Assembly (NCBI RefSeq): GCF_016765695.1
Contig: NZ_JAETGO010000022.1
Coordinates: 1-45,253, forward strand
From: Sporosalibacterium faouarense
GTDB lineage: Bacteria > Bacillota > Clostridia > Tissierellales > VENL01
Reading direction: 5' to 3'
DNA length: 45,253 nt
Shown here one piece after another: positions 16,808 through 25,384 of the stretch. The notes beneath the pieces are model-generated. The model made no database searches and was not told the DNA's origin. It saw only the letters and a program-made list of their open reading frames with translations. Position numbers and translations under genes: made by a program. Position 1 is the first letter of the stretch; each line of letters starts with the position of its first letter.

Positions 16808-17899
16808 TTATTTGTTTCCTAATGATCTAAAAAATCTATACGTCCCTGCCTTAGTCTTAATATAACTAATTAAAAAGCTTCTATAATTCTCCTTTTTTAC
16901 CACTTTACATGTATTTAAGAGAGTATGATTAAATGTATCTCCCTCGTTAAAAGAGAATACATCTGGCATAAAATAATCTTCTACAATCAAGCTTTCAGGA
17001 CTTATCCTACTTTTCCTTAACTTATATAAATAACTTCCTAGATTTGTAATGAAACTCTTATCTTTATAATTGCCAACAAAGTGGTTGGTATCCAAAGCCC
17101 CTCTTAACCCTGCTAAAAAATAGTGATTTGTTGATTCTAGTTCTGAGTCTTCTTTCCTTAAATCATCTTCTCCTAAACTTAAATTATGATTCAGAATTTC
17201 TAAGGACTGCTTCAAAGTTTGAAAGTCATTTCCTAAATACAATCCATTCAATATATTTATTAAAGATATTCGTTTTCTCTCAAAATCAATTGCATAATTT
17301 CCTTCATATGTATCTAATATAAATAGGAAATCAGTGCTGTATTTATCAATAAAATCTTTTTGAGAGAAATGAATTATTTCTTCTTTAATGTCCTCTAATA
17401 TACATTCATAGTCAGTTATCCCATCTAAAATCTCTTGTAATAGCTTAGATAAGACTAAACATTCAAGTATTGTGTTTATATTACCAGTAACACAAACTAA
17501 GTTTTTCAAAATTTGATCTTTAGTCGTCTCCCAGTTTGAATTTGAAGCTACCAAAGGAAATATTCTGCAATAAGAAGAATTATCTGTCTCGTCCCAATAT
17601 ATGTTCGAAGATTTTCTAGTTAGTGCATTTAGCAATGCTTTATTATATCCATGTCTATAGCTATGCCATAACTTCAATTCTTCCTCGAATCTTTTATAAT
17701 CAATTACTGTACCAATAATTTCATTAGAAGGTATTAGAGATTTAATCGTAATGATAACTAATTCAGTTAGATATGACCATTGACCATCTAAATTCTTAGT
17801 TTCATTAGCTCTATCTCTATTTTTTATATATTCCCCATATTTTACTGTATCCTCATAGCATCCATTGTCTATAAATCTTTTTATTATCTCTTCCTGCAT
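16808..17899 (-). CDS. hypothetical protein, possibly degenerate ADP-ribosylglycohydrolase-like
   Basis: A 363-residue soluble, largely helical protein. The segment CRIFPLVASNSNWETTKDQI near residue 110 and the following helices resemble the MR-x-xP-x-G region of ADP-ribosylglycohydrolases, and GLRGALDTNHFVGNY near 285 resembles the family's C-terminal GxxAGAxxG motif. The metal-binding Asp pairs and the usual TH motif are absent, so if related it is probably inactive or altered. This family link is only my reading of short motifs. It starts with ATG behind GGAG. It stands alone between two terminators. Confidence 0.6.
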   Translation of the reverse strand: MQEEIIKRFIDNGCYEDTVKYGEYIKNRDRANETKNLDGQWSYLTELVIITIKSLIPSNEIIGTVIDYKRFEEELKLWHSYRHGYNKALLNALTRKSSNIYWDETDNSSYCRIFPLVASNSNWETTKDQILKNLVCVTGNINTILECLVLSKLLQEILDGITDYECILEDIKEEIIHFSQKDFIDKYSTDFLFILDTYEGNYAIDFERKRISLINILNGLYLGNDFQTLKQSLEILNHNLSLGEDDLRKEDSELESTNHYFLAGLRGALDTNHFVGNYKDKSFITNLGSYLYKLRKSRISPESLIVEDYFMPDVFSFNEGDTFNHTLLNTCKVVKKENYRSFLISYIKTKAGTYRFFRSLGNK

Positions 17900-17951
17900 G
17901 TAAACACTCCTTAAATCTAACTATACTTAGTATAACAAAATTTATTGTTTT

Positions 17952-18007
17952 AAAAAAGAGGGGCTACCAAACAATGATTTTAAAATCATTGTATAGCAAC
18001 TCCTCTC
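17952..18007 (-). terminator. terminator of the ECF sigma operon
   Basis: A long stem runs from 17958 to 18007 (GAGG...CCTC with ACAATGATTTT/AAAATCATTGT in the middle and two small bulges), followed by TTTTTT on the minus strand. It ends the sigma/anti-sigma/B-box operon 15 bases past the last stop. Confidence 0.88.
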
Positions 18008-18021
18008 AAATAATTGGCTAT

Positions 18022-18714
18022 TTATGCTTCAACATCACCTTTTTTATGCTTCTTCAGCATCCAAACACCACCAATAATAAGTAGAGCAGGTAAAACTGAG
18101 CTTCTGACCATTCTAATTATATCATAATATATTCTTCCCATGTTCCCGATGTATGATAATCTACTTGCTAATTCATCAAAGAATATTATTCCACCAAATA
18201 TTATTAGGCCTATACCTACATAATAAAGATTAATATTCTTAAGATTAATGTCTAAAATTAAATTATCTTCAACTGATTCTCCTGATTGTAGCCTTTTTCT
18301 AAGGTGATAGCAATCAAAAACACTATAGAACCATATTATAACTGCAAATGCAGTAAAAATCTCACTTGAGAACAGAGAAGAAGATAAGGCAATAGTTAAA
18401 AAGAATCCAATCATAATCTGTATCCCCATTTTCATAAAACCTAGATACATATGACCTGCGCCTGGGATAAATGATAGCACAGTTGACCAAAATTTACTTA
18501 TATTTCTTCCTTGATAGTCCCTACCTTTCTTATGTGAATTAATATTATCTTCTTCTATACTTTGATTTTTAATTACTACTAATCCTCGTTCATTCGCACA
18601 TTCTAAACAGATGATATCTCCATTATTGTTCACTGCGCAATCTTTGCATACACTAGCTCCACAGTCCTGACAAATGAACTTAGCTTTAACATTATCGTGA
18701 TTAATACATTTCAC
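18022..18714 (-). CDS. B-box zinc finger membrane protein
   Basis: The 230-residue protein starts with a B-box-type zinc finger: CxxH...CxxC...CxxC...CxxC within its first 41 residues (CINH, CQDC, CKDC, CLEC). A hydrophobic region follows, beginning FIPGAGHMYLGFMKMG near residue 85 as in TM2-like proteins. Four to five membrane segments follow, and the C-terminus (LLIIGGVWMLKK) recalls LiaI/LiaF-type helices. I use the GTG at 18714, seven bases from GGAGG. It is the last gene of the ECF sigma operon. It may anchor or modulate the sigma/anti-sigma switch, but this is inferred from position only. Confidence 0.82.
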   Translation of the reverse strand: MKCINHDNVKAKFICQDCGASVCKDCAVNNNGDIICLECANERGLVVIKNQSIEEDNINSHKKGRDYQGRNISKFWSTVLSFIPGAGHMYLGFMKMGIQIMIGFFLTIALSSSLFSSEIFTAFAVIIWFYSVFDCYHLRKRLQSGESVEDNLILDINLKNINLYYVGIGLIIFGGIIFFDELASRLSYIGNMGRIYYDIIRMVRSSVLPALLIIGGVWMLKKHKKGDVEA

Positions 18715-18727
18715 TAGAATTCCTCCT

Positions 18728-19201
18728 TTAATCATTTTGTTTTGTTGCCCAATATTCTGATATATATGTTAACCCCTGAGACATTTTACCAAATGGATTA
18801 GTTATTGTCTGACTTATCCCAATCGGCCCTCTAAAAAATACTGATGAAAACTCCTTAAGCCCAGAATCTAGATGTGAAGTATTAAGTGCAACTATAAGCA
18901 ATCCTGCCGCCACTAGACTGAGACCGATTTTACTAGTACTAGTAAAGAATCTAAATTTTGGTGATTTAATAGAATGAATTTTTTCTTCTTCAATTTTTCC
19001 AATTATATTATTAGTAAAATCTGGTGGCGGTGTAACAATTTTATGCTCAGAAAGAATGCTAAAAAGATTTTCATACTCTACATATTCCCCTTTACAAATA
19101 TTACATGCTTCAAGATGCTTATCAATATTAAATAGTTCAATATCTGAAAGTCTCTTTTCAAAGTATAGATCAATCTTCTCTATGACTTGTTTACACTTCA
19201 T
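18728..19201 (-). CDS. anti-sigma factor with zf-HC2 domain
   Basis: A 157-residue membrane-spanning regulator of the ECF sigma factor encoded upstream. Residues 1-45 form a zf-HC2 anti-sigma domain with Cys3, His29, Cys33 and Cys36 (HLEACNIC), the HxxxCxxC zinc motif. One membrane helix lies at about 91-108, and a short C-terminal part of about 50 residues would face outside. It overlaps the sigma gene by 11 bases, so both should be made in fixed proportion. Confidence 0.88.
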   Translation of the reverse strand: MKCKQVIEKIDLYFEKRLSDIELFNIDKHLEACNICKGEYVEYENLFSILSEHKIVTPPPDFTNNIIGKIEEEKIHSIKSPKFRFFTSTSKIGLSLVAAGLLIVALNTSHLDSGLKEFSSVFFRGPIGISQTITNPFGKMSQGLTYISEYWATKQND

Positions 19202-19778
19202 TTTTCATCACCTCCACATCTAATTTTTTAAGTTGATTCTTTAGTATCTTTCTGGCTCTATAAAGCCTAGTTTCAACAGTTTTTTTTGGTATATCCAAAG
19301 CCTCTGCTATTTCCTCGTAACTCATATCATTAAAATGATACATAATCACCACATTTTTATAAATATCCGACATTTCATATATAGTTTTATGTATCTCTTT
19401 GTGCTTCTCTAAATCTATAACTTTTCTCTCAGGCTCCTTATCAGTATCACGTAACTCTTCTATCTGCATTCTATCTAAATATTCATCTAATACATCAAAG
19501 CTTGTTAGCTTAGTCTTTGATTTCTTTCTTTTCCAATCAAGACAAGTGTTAACACCAACCCTATATATCCATGTAGATAATTTACTGTTCCCCTTGAATC
19601 CCTTAATCTCCTTATACACTTTTAAGAAAATCTCTTGAGCTAGATCTTGAGATTCAATATAATCATTGGTGTATTTATATGCCATAGAAAATATTCTGTT
19701 TTTATACATATCAACTAGCTGGGCAAATACTTGTTTATTCTGTTTTTTTAGCTCGGCTATAATATGCTCTTCGTTCAT
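19191..19778 (-). CDS. ECF-type RNA polymerase sigma factor
   Basis: A 195-residue group 4 sigma-70 protein. Region 2 spans about 15-90, including the core-binding segment DLAQEIFLKVYKEIKGF; region 4 spans about 130-190 with the helix-turn-helix YEEIAEALDIPKKTVETRLY. I use the ATG at 19778 (MNEEHIIAELKK), well spaced from AGGTGG; a GTG further up lies in that site. It is second in a four-gene operon after a beta-solenoid membrane protein and directly before its anti-sigma factor. Autoregulation through a CGTC-type promoter at 21164-21192 is suggested. Confidence 0.92.
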   Translation of the reverse strand: MNEEHIIAELKKQNKQVFAQLVDMYKNRIFSMAYKYTNDYIESQDLAQEIFLKVYKEIKGFKGNSKLSTWIYRVGVNTCLDWKRKKSKTKLTSFDVLDEYLDRMQIEELRDTDKEPERKVIDLEKHKEIHKTIYEMSDIYKNVVIMYHFNDMSYEEIAEALDIPKKTVETRLYRARKILKNQLKKLDVEVMKNEV

Positions 19779-19808
19779 TATTGTCACCACCTAATTATGG
19801 AACAGCGA

Positions 19809-21116
19809 TTATCTAATATTTATTTCTATATTACCATTTTTTGTTTCTATTTGAATTTCAACTTCACTTTCTCCCAATTTGCCATCTAAACTATTCTCAG
19901 TTACATCCTCATTAATTTCTAAATCAAAATCAGTATATATTTCTCCGTGCTTTGTATATGCAGAAATTTTTCCCTCTTGGTCTTCAAGCAAATCTATATC
20001 AATATCCCCGAACTCATTGACTATATCAATGTCTCCCTCGATAATATCTTCTGCCCTAACTAAGATTTTGCCATGTCTATTCCTTATATCAATCTCTTTA
20101 TTGGCATCTTTTACTTCTACGTCACCATATTGACTTACAATTTCAACATTTCCATCTATATTATCTACGTAGATTTTATCATGGGAATTTTCTATTTCTA
20201 AATCTCCTTTTACTTCTTCTATATTAATAGCATCATAAGAATTTCTAACTAAGATATTACCATCAACTTTTTTAATATTCACTTCTCCATGCTTATTAAT
20301 AATTTTTACATCTTGTGTCACTTTTTCAACTTCTACTCTATCATAACTATTTGTTACATCAACACTTCCATTGATGCTTCTCAACTCCACCTGACCATGC
20401 TCATTTTCAATTTTAACATTTTTGTTTATTTCCTCTATACTTACATCTCCATAACCATTTTCAACCTCTACTTCAACATCAGGTGGCGTCTGAATGAATA
20501 AAGAAACTCTAATATTACCTATTGTATTATTCCCATTATATGTTTCTACCATCGACTCAATATCTATACGATCTTCCCTTTCACTTATTTCAATAAGCTT
20601 CTCTGATATTTCATCAGCATATTCCTGATCGTTGTAATCCATAGATATCTCTGCTAAAACTTTTATCTTATCTCCTTTTGTTTTTTCTATCTTCACATTT
20701 CCATAAATATTATCAATTGTAATTTTATCTCTATTATTTAATATAATTTCATAATCTTTCGAATAGGTCGAGCTATGACTATAAAAAGGATTTCTACCAT
20801 TAAAGATATTTGATAAATTAAACCTAAATGGTGTAATAGAGAAGCTAACTGTTGATACTACTGAAGTTATTACAATTACAATGATTAATAACACAACACT
20901 TATGCCATCAATAGATGCCTTCACATCTTGGTCTTTCCTATCAAATATTATTTTACTAATTATTATTTCTAAGCCAAATATAATAATAATCGACGGCCAA
21001 AGTAATGAACTTATTAATCTACTATTAAGTTCCAAAAAATTATTGGCTAGGAGAAACCCGCCTAATGCAATTAGCGTAATTGCCAAGGTTATTATTCCAA
21101 TTTTTCTTCGTTTCAT
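19809..21116 (-). CDS. LiaF-like membrane protein with DUF4097-type beta-solenoid
   Basis: A 435-residue membrane protein. Three hydrophobic segments occupy residues 7-105, the first two like the LiaI/LiaF transmembrane unit. The C-terminal part from about 125 to 430 is a right-handed beta-solenoid of the DUF4097 type, in which turns of about 18 residues alternate an HG and a YD corner: IENEHGQVEL, VTNSYDRVEV, IINKHGEVNI, VRNSYDAINI. The start follows AAAGGAGG. It is the first gene of the sigma operon, 30 bases before the sigma gene. It may be the envelope sensor, or the main target of the sigma factor; the sequence does not decide. Confidence 0.86.
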   Translation of the reverse strand: MKRRKIGIITLAITLIALGGFLLANNFLELNSRLISSLLWPSIIIIFGLEIIISKIIFDRKDQDVKASIDGISVVLLIIVIVITSVVSTVSFSITPFRFNLSNIFNGRNPFYSHSSTYSKDYEIILNNRDKITIDNIYGNVKIEKTKGDKIKVLAEISMDYNDQEYADEISEKLIEISEREDRIDIESMVETYNGNNTIGNIRVSLFIQTPPDVEVEVENGYGDVSIEEINKNVKIENEHGQVELRSINGSVDVTNSYDRVEVEKVTQDVKIINKHGEVNIKKVDGNILVRNSYDAINIEEVKGDLEIENSHDKIYVDNIDGNVEIVSQYGDVEVKDANKEIDIRNRHGKILVRAEDIIEGDIDIVNEFGDIDIDLLEDQEGKISAYTKHGEIYTDFDLEINEDVTENSLDGKLGESEVEIQIETKNGNIEINIR

Positions 21117-21163
21117 AAACTACCTCCTTTATCTTTCTTTATTTATTTACCTCTCATTAATTA

Positions 21164-21192
21164 TAGACGATTACTTTTTATAAAACCCTTCA
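21164..21192 (-). promoter_or_regulatory. candidate ECF sigma promoter of the sigma operon
   Basis: On the minus strand TGAAGG (21187-21192) is followed after 17 bases by CGTC (21166-21169) and TATAAT-like sequence. Firmicute ECF promoters typically pair a GAAAC-like -35 with a CGTC/CGTA -10. An analogous TGGAAC-17-CGTC lies upstream of the PrcB lipoprotein gene. A vegetative TATAAT (21160-21165) overlaps, so this is suggestive only. Confidence 0.45.
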
Positions 21193-21358
21193 AATCCTAT
21201 AATTTTTTTATTAAAATTCAAAAATAAAGTATAAAATTTAATAGAAAACTACTTCACAAATTATAGCTGATATGTACTCTTAAAAAAATATGTATTTTAA
21301 AAATATGATTTTTTCTTTGTTTAAACAAGTTTACATAGTTTGAGTTATCTTTTAATCA

Positions 21359-21387
21359 AAAAAAAAGAGAAGGTGTGCGACCTTCTC
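21359..21387 (-). terminator. terminator of the lytic transglycosylase gene
   Basis: GAGAAGGT (21367-21374) pairs with ACCTTCTC (21380-21387), followed on the minus strand by eight T residues. It lies 20 bases after the stop codon. Confidence 0.92.
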
Positions 21388-21406
21388 TTCTTTCTATATA
21401 ATCACA

Positions 21407-22060
21407 CTAATAAGTGTGTTGTTTAGATTGAAAATCATTATAAAATTCATTTCTAAACTCAAGAACTCTATTTGAATAAGAGCTTATAGCTGGGTTTTGC
21501 CTAGTGCTCCTAGAGGCCATATACTTCTTAAGTCCATATGCTCCTCTGTTATAAGCTGTTAGTACCTTATGTACGTCATTATCAAATATTTTATTTAGAT
21601 ACTTAAGCTGAGTAGTGAACAATTTAATATTATATCTAGGTATAAACAACATATCAGGTTCATACTCTAAATCTAAGTTCTCAGCAATAGGTCTTGCAGT
21701 ATTCTCCATTAATTGTCCCAAGCCTCTCTCTCCTAATGAGCCTACTGCCCTTGTATCAAATCTACTTTCTAACTTCATTAATCCTAATACTAAAAATACA
21801 TCTAATTCCTTTGATTCACATTCTTCTAATAAAAATTTTGAGTCTTCCTTTGAAAGCCCAGAAGCATCTGAAATGAAATCTATCTTATTATTGTCGTCTC
21901 TATAAATATATGCCATAATTTCATCAACACTAGCCTGATCAAATATTATTCCCGTAGTATATAATCTATCTTCTGCATCAGAATGCTTAGCTCCGTATAC
22001 ATTACTACTTAATAACAGAGTCATAAATGGAATTAAGATGTATAAAAGTTTCTTTTTCAT
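21407..22060 (-). CDS. secreted lytic transglycosylase (Slt/MltC-like domain)
   Basis: A 217-residue exported peptidoglycan lytic transglycosylase that would cleave glycan strands with formation of anhydro-muropeptides. A signal peptide spans 1-23 (MKKKLLYILIPF...YGA). The catalytic domain has MKLESRFDT with the acid Glu98, the ESR motif followed by GLGQLM near 113, and AYNRGAYG near 172, the usual order of family 1. I use the ATG at 22060 because it gives a clean signal peptide and follows GGAAG. It is monocistronic with its own strong promoter and terminator. Confidence 0.88.
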   Translation of the reverse strand: MKKKLLYILIPFMTLLLSSNVYGAKHSDAEDRLYTTGIIFDQASVDEIMAYIYRDDNNKIDFISDASGLSKEDSKFLLEECESKELDVFLVLGLMKLESRFDTRAVGSLGERGLGQLMENTARPIAENLDLEYEPDMLFIPRYNIKLFTTQLKYLNKIFDNDVHKVLTAYNRGAYGLKKYMASRSTRQNPAISSYSNRVLEFRNEFYNDFQSKQHTY

Positions 22061-22097
22061 TATTTTCACTTCCTTTCCATTTTTTCGCACGAGACTC

Positions 22098-22126
22098 ATT
22101 ATATAAATAAATAATCATGCCGTCAA
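22098..22126 (-). promoter_or_regulatory. strong promoter of the lytic transglycosylase gene
   Basis: On the minus strand TTGACG (22121-22126) is followed after 17 bases by a perfect TATAAT (22098-22103), 37 bases before the start codon. Confidence 0.8.
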
Positions 22127-22268
22127 GTTTGTTACATTTAATTAACTATTGGTTAATGCTGTAAAATATTCAAATAATAACATTTTCTTCTTTTATTTCT
22201 TAGAATGAAGCCAATAATTGATTTTTCAATGTCTTTAAAAATATTTTAAAAGTTATTTTTGTGCAAAT

Positions 22269-22298
22269 GAAAAAAGACATCTTGAGATGTCTTTTTTC
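22269..22298 (-). terminator. terminator of argS
   Basis: GACATCT pairs with AGATGTC (22276-22282 with 22285-22291), flanked by six A and six T residues, so it can act in both directions. It lies about 25 bases after the argS stop codon. Confidence 0.85.
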
Positions 22299-22322
22299 AT
22301 TTATACCTAAATATTAAATTTT

Positions 22323-24023
22323 CTACATTTTTTCTGGAGCTTCCATTCCTAATAATCCTAACCCAGTTTTAATAACATTCTTTACTGAATATACTAAAAG
22401 CAGTCTTGCCTTTTTAAGTTCTTCATCATCCACTAATATTGGACAATCATGATAGAACTTATTAAATGCTTGAGCTATATCTGTAATATGTCTTGTTATA
22501 TAGGAAGGTTCATTTTTTTCCATTGCATTTATAACCACATCAGGCAATGACTCCAATAATCTAACTACCTCAACTGATTCATCATTTACTAAAAGACTAT
22601 AGTCTATATCATCAGTTATATTTAACTCTGCTTTATCCAGTACACTATTAGCTCTAGCATGGGTGTATTGAACATATGGTCCTGTTTCTCCTTGGAAACT
22701 TAATGTACGTTCCCATGAGAATTCATAGTCTTTAATTCTATTATGATATAACTCTTGGAAAACTACTGCCCCAACACCAACCTGCTCAGCAACCTTTTCT
22801 TTATTTTCTAGGTTTGGATTTCTTTCTTCAATTATCTTCTTAGTTTGTTCAACAGCTTTGTTTAAAACATCTTCAAGAAAAACTACTCTTCCTTTTCTTG
22901 TTGACATAGTTCCTTCTTCTAAACTAACCATGCCAAAAGGAACATGAATACAATCCTGCGCCCACTCATAATCGAGAAGTTCAATTATCTTAAACCATTG
23001 TTGGAAATGAAGGTTTTGTTGAGCTCCAACCACATATATATTTTTATAAAAATTATAGGTTTCTTTTCTATAAACTGCAGCAGCAATATCTCTAGTTATA
23101 TATAATGTAGAGCCATCACTTTTTTTAATCAATGCAGGCGGCATATCATAAGGCTCTAAATCAACTATTTCTGCCCCTTGAGATTTTGTCAATATACCTT
23201 TTTTCTCCATCATATCTAAAACTCTAGGCATTTTATCTGAATAAAAGCTCTCTCCTGCAAAGGAATCAAATTTAATATTTAACATATTATACACTCTGTT
23301 AAATTCTTTAAGACTAACTTCTCTAATCCATTTCCATAATTCTACTGCCTCTTCATTTTCGTTCTCTAACTTAGTAAACCAGTTTCTTGCTTGGTCATCA
23401 AGATCCTGATTTTTCTCTGCTTCCTCATGGAATTTAATATAAAGCTTAAGTAACTCAGGAATTGGATTACATTCTATGGTTTCTCTATCTCCCCATTCCT
23501 TGTAAGCTACAATCAGCTTTCCAAATTGAGTTCCATAATCTCCTAAGTGATTTACAGCTATAGCATTAAATCCTAAAAACTTATAAATATTATATAGTGC
23601 ATGACCAATGACTGTAGTTCTAATATGACCAATGTGGAAAGGCTTGGCTATATTGGGCGAAGAAAACTCAACAATTACATTTTTATCTTCTCCTATGTTC
23701 GTTGACCCAAATTTTTCTTTCTTAGCAAACACTTCCTTTAAAACAGATTCTACAAGTTTCTCTTTATTAATAAAAAAATTCACGTAAGGACCTGCATTTT
23801 CAATCTTTTCGAAAAACTTATTTTCCTTCATTATTCCAGCTAATTCTTCTGCTATAATGTTTGGGGATTTTCTAAAAGCCTTTGCTAATTTAAAGCATGG
23901 CATTGCATAGTCACCCATATCAAAATTGGGTGGGATTTCAATTAATTCTTCCACTTCTTTTTGACTTAAATTTTCAACTTGACTGCTAACTAGTTTAGCT
24001 ATTTCACTCTTAAAATTAATCAT
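22323..24023 (-). CDS. argS: arginyl-tRNA synthetase
   Basis: A class I aminoacyl-tRNA synthetase charging tRNA-Arg with arginine. Full length at 566 residues. The N-terminal Arg_S additional domain covers about 1-85. The HIGH motif is HIGH at 130-133 (KPFHIGHIRTT), and the KMSKS-equivalent loop is MSTRKG near 385, as usual in Clostridia. The C-terminal DALR anticodon-binding domain covers about 450-566. The start follows GGAGGAAG. Expression is controlled by the T-box leader immediately upstream, so it should rise when tRNA-Arg is uncharged. Confidence 0.97.
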   Translation of the reverse strand: MINFKSEIAKLVSSQVENLSQKEVEELIEIPPNFDMGDYAMPCFKLAKAFRKSPNIIAEELAGIMKENKFFEKIENAGPYVNFFINKEKLVESVLKEVFAKKEKFGSTNIGEDKNVIVEFSSPNIAKPFHIGHIRTTVIGHALYNIYKFLGFNAIAVNHLGDYGTQFGKLIVAYKEWGDRETIECNPIPELLKLYIKFHEEAEKNQDLDDQARNWFTKLENENEEAVELWKWIREVSLKEFNRVYNMLNIKFDSFAGESFYSDKMPRVLDMMEKKGILTKSQGAEIVDLEPYDMPPALIKKSDGSTLYITRDIAAAVYRKETYNFYKNIYVVGAQQNLHFQQWFKIIELLDYEWAQDCIHVPFGMVSLEEGTMSTRKGRVVFLEDVLNKAVEQTKKIIEERNPNLENKEKVAEQVGVGAVVFQELYHNRIKDYEFSWERTLSFQGETGPYVQYTHARANSVLDKAELNITDDIDYSLLVNDESVEVVRLLESLPDVVINAMEKNEPSYITRHITDIAQAFNKFYHDCPILVDDEELKKARLLLVYSVKNVIKTGLGLLGMEAPEKM

Positions 24024-24074
24024 ATTCTTCCTCCTTATTCCATAATATTAAAATTTACACTAGCTTTAATCAAT

Positions 24075-24338
24075 AAAAAAACCTCGTCTCTATAAAATAG
24101 AGACGAGGTATATTCCCGTGTTACCACTCTAATTGATATAATTTTAATTTAAATAATTTATAATTATATCCACTCATTCACTTTAACGGCAGCAACCGGC
24201 TCATCTTCTTTATGATAAGCTTCTCCGAGGCTCTCTTCAAATACACTCATGTGTTAGGCTTGCACCATCCCTAACTCGCTATAACAAATTTTGTATATTT
24301 TACTTTCCTCTTCATGAAATTTCACAATCTTCTATTGA
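24075..24338 (-). ncRNA. T-box leader of argS
   Basis: The minus-strand leader contains the T-box core AGTGGTAACACGGG (about 24113-24126), which keeps the invariant UGGN bulge though not the common GGTACCGCG form. A terminator follows it: 24081-24092 pairs with 24098-24109 and a T run. The Stem I region has AGGAAAGTA near the start and a GGGATGGTGCAAGCC segment. An AGA triplet, an arginine codon, lies in the expected specifier region around 24232-24236, on the segment GAAGAGAGCC; the exact bulge would need folding. Uncharged tRNA-Arg should favour readthrough. Confidence 0.9.
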
Positions 24339-24344
24339 CTCGTT

Positions 24345-24373
24345 ATTATATCATATTATGTTTTCCAAAACAA
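24345..24373 (-). promoter_or_regulatory. promoter of the argS T-box transcript
   Basis: On the minus strand a perfect TATAAT (24345-24350) is preceded after 17 bases by TTGTTT (24368-24373). The -35 lies only about 14 bases beyond the stop of the upstream PrcB-type gene, and no terminator is seen between them, so read-through into the leader is possible. Confidence 0.55.
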
Positions 24374-24386
24374 GTTTTAATATTCA

Positions 24387-25307
24387 TTATTTATTGAGGT
24401 AGTAACCAGGCTCTTTTCTTATATCTATTATAACTAGCTGTCCTTGCCCATTTTCAGCATATGTGAAAGATATTGTACTACCATCAGGTATTGCTCCATC
24501 TTCTATTAAAGATTTTGCACTATCAGTAAGTCTATATGCTTTAGTTTCACCATCTACTTTAATTTCAATAGAATTAACGTCTATCTGTCCAACATATTCA
24601 CCAATTACTATATCAGCAATTGAACCATCTTCATCTACCTTATTAACCTTAGTCAATACTAATTCTCCTGTTGAACTATCTTCATAGTAGAAAAATTCCA
24701 CAGTATCATTTTCATTAATTCCTTTAAATGCTTCATTAGTTACATCAAAGTACTCTTTTGATTCATCTGTAAGTCCAAATGATTTACTTTCATCATCTAC
24801 ATATATTTCTATTGAATCTGAGTCCAATTTTCCCATATACACCCCTAATGCATTCTTTTCATCTACAGGATTAAATGTTTCAATATTTTTCTCAAATTCG
24901 CCTAAAACTACTTTTCTTTCGTCTTCCTCAATTTTAATTAATTCAAATGGATAAGTTATAGCTTCAGTAACCATATCTCCAGCTTTAGGTCCATTAAGAA
25001 CTCCATTTACCTTAATTGCATCTTCTTCTCCTACAACTGAAGTCACCTCAACAGAATATCCACCTGTATTTTGTTTGCCTCCACCAAGTATTATATAAGT
25101 ATATCCATCATAAGCTTCAGAAGCAAATACGCCTTCTTTTTCTGAGTTATTTGCAACCCATTGACTTAAATCATCATTTTCTATCGTTGAAGGATCAACT
25201 ATATCATACTCTAGTTCACCTAATTGAGCGTCTTTATTTCCACATCCTACTGCTAGTCCTAGAATTAAAACTGTTACAAATAAAAGTGACAATGTTCTTT
25301 TATACAT
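24387..25307 (-). CDS. PrcB-type lipoprotein with two beta repeats
   Basis: An exported lipoprotein of 306 residues with signal peptide and lipobox ending LAVGC at Cys22. Residues about 50-130 match the protease-complex-subunit PrcB C-terminal domain (GGYSVEVTSV and YPFELIKI). Two related beta domains follow, about 150-225 and 230-300, each with a -G-x-x-D-x-x-SIEI-x-VD-x-E-x-K-x-x-x-LTD- pattern. The start follows GGAGGAG. Its upstream region has a candidate ECF promoter. PrcB domains accompany protease complexes in some bacteria; no protease gene adjoins here. Confidence 0.8.
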   Translation of the reverse strand: MYKRTLSLLFVTVLILGLAVGCGNKDAQLGELEYDIVDPSTIENDDLSQWVANNSEKEGVFASEAYDGYTYIILGGGKQNTGGYSVEVTSVVGEEDAIKVNGVLNGPKAGDMVTEAITYPFELIKIEEDERKVVLGEFEKNIETFNPVDEKNALGVYMGKLDSDSIEIYVDDESKSFGLTDESKEYFDVTNEAFKGINENDTVEFFYYEDSSTGELVLTKVNKVDEDGSIADIVIGEYVGQIDVNSIEIKVDGETKAYRLTDSAKSLIEDGAIPDGSTISFTYAENGQGQLVIIDIRKEPGYYLNK

Positions 25308-25340
25308 ATTTCTCCTCCTTTTTACATTACTTATGTTTAA

Positions 25341-25367
25341 GACGTAACCTAATAAGATAATGTTCCA
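25341..25367 (-). promoter_or_regulatory. candidate ECF sigma promoter of the PrcB-type gene
   Basis: On the minus strand TGGAAC (25362-25367) is followed after exactly 17 bases by CGTC (25341-25344), about 35 bases before the start codon. The match to the candidate at 21164-21192 in both motif and spacing suggests the same sigma factor. Confidence 0.4.
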
Positions 25368-25384
25368 TATTGTTTCTCACTTAA

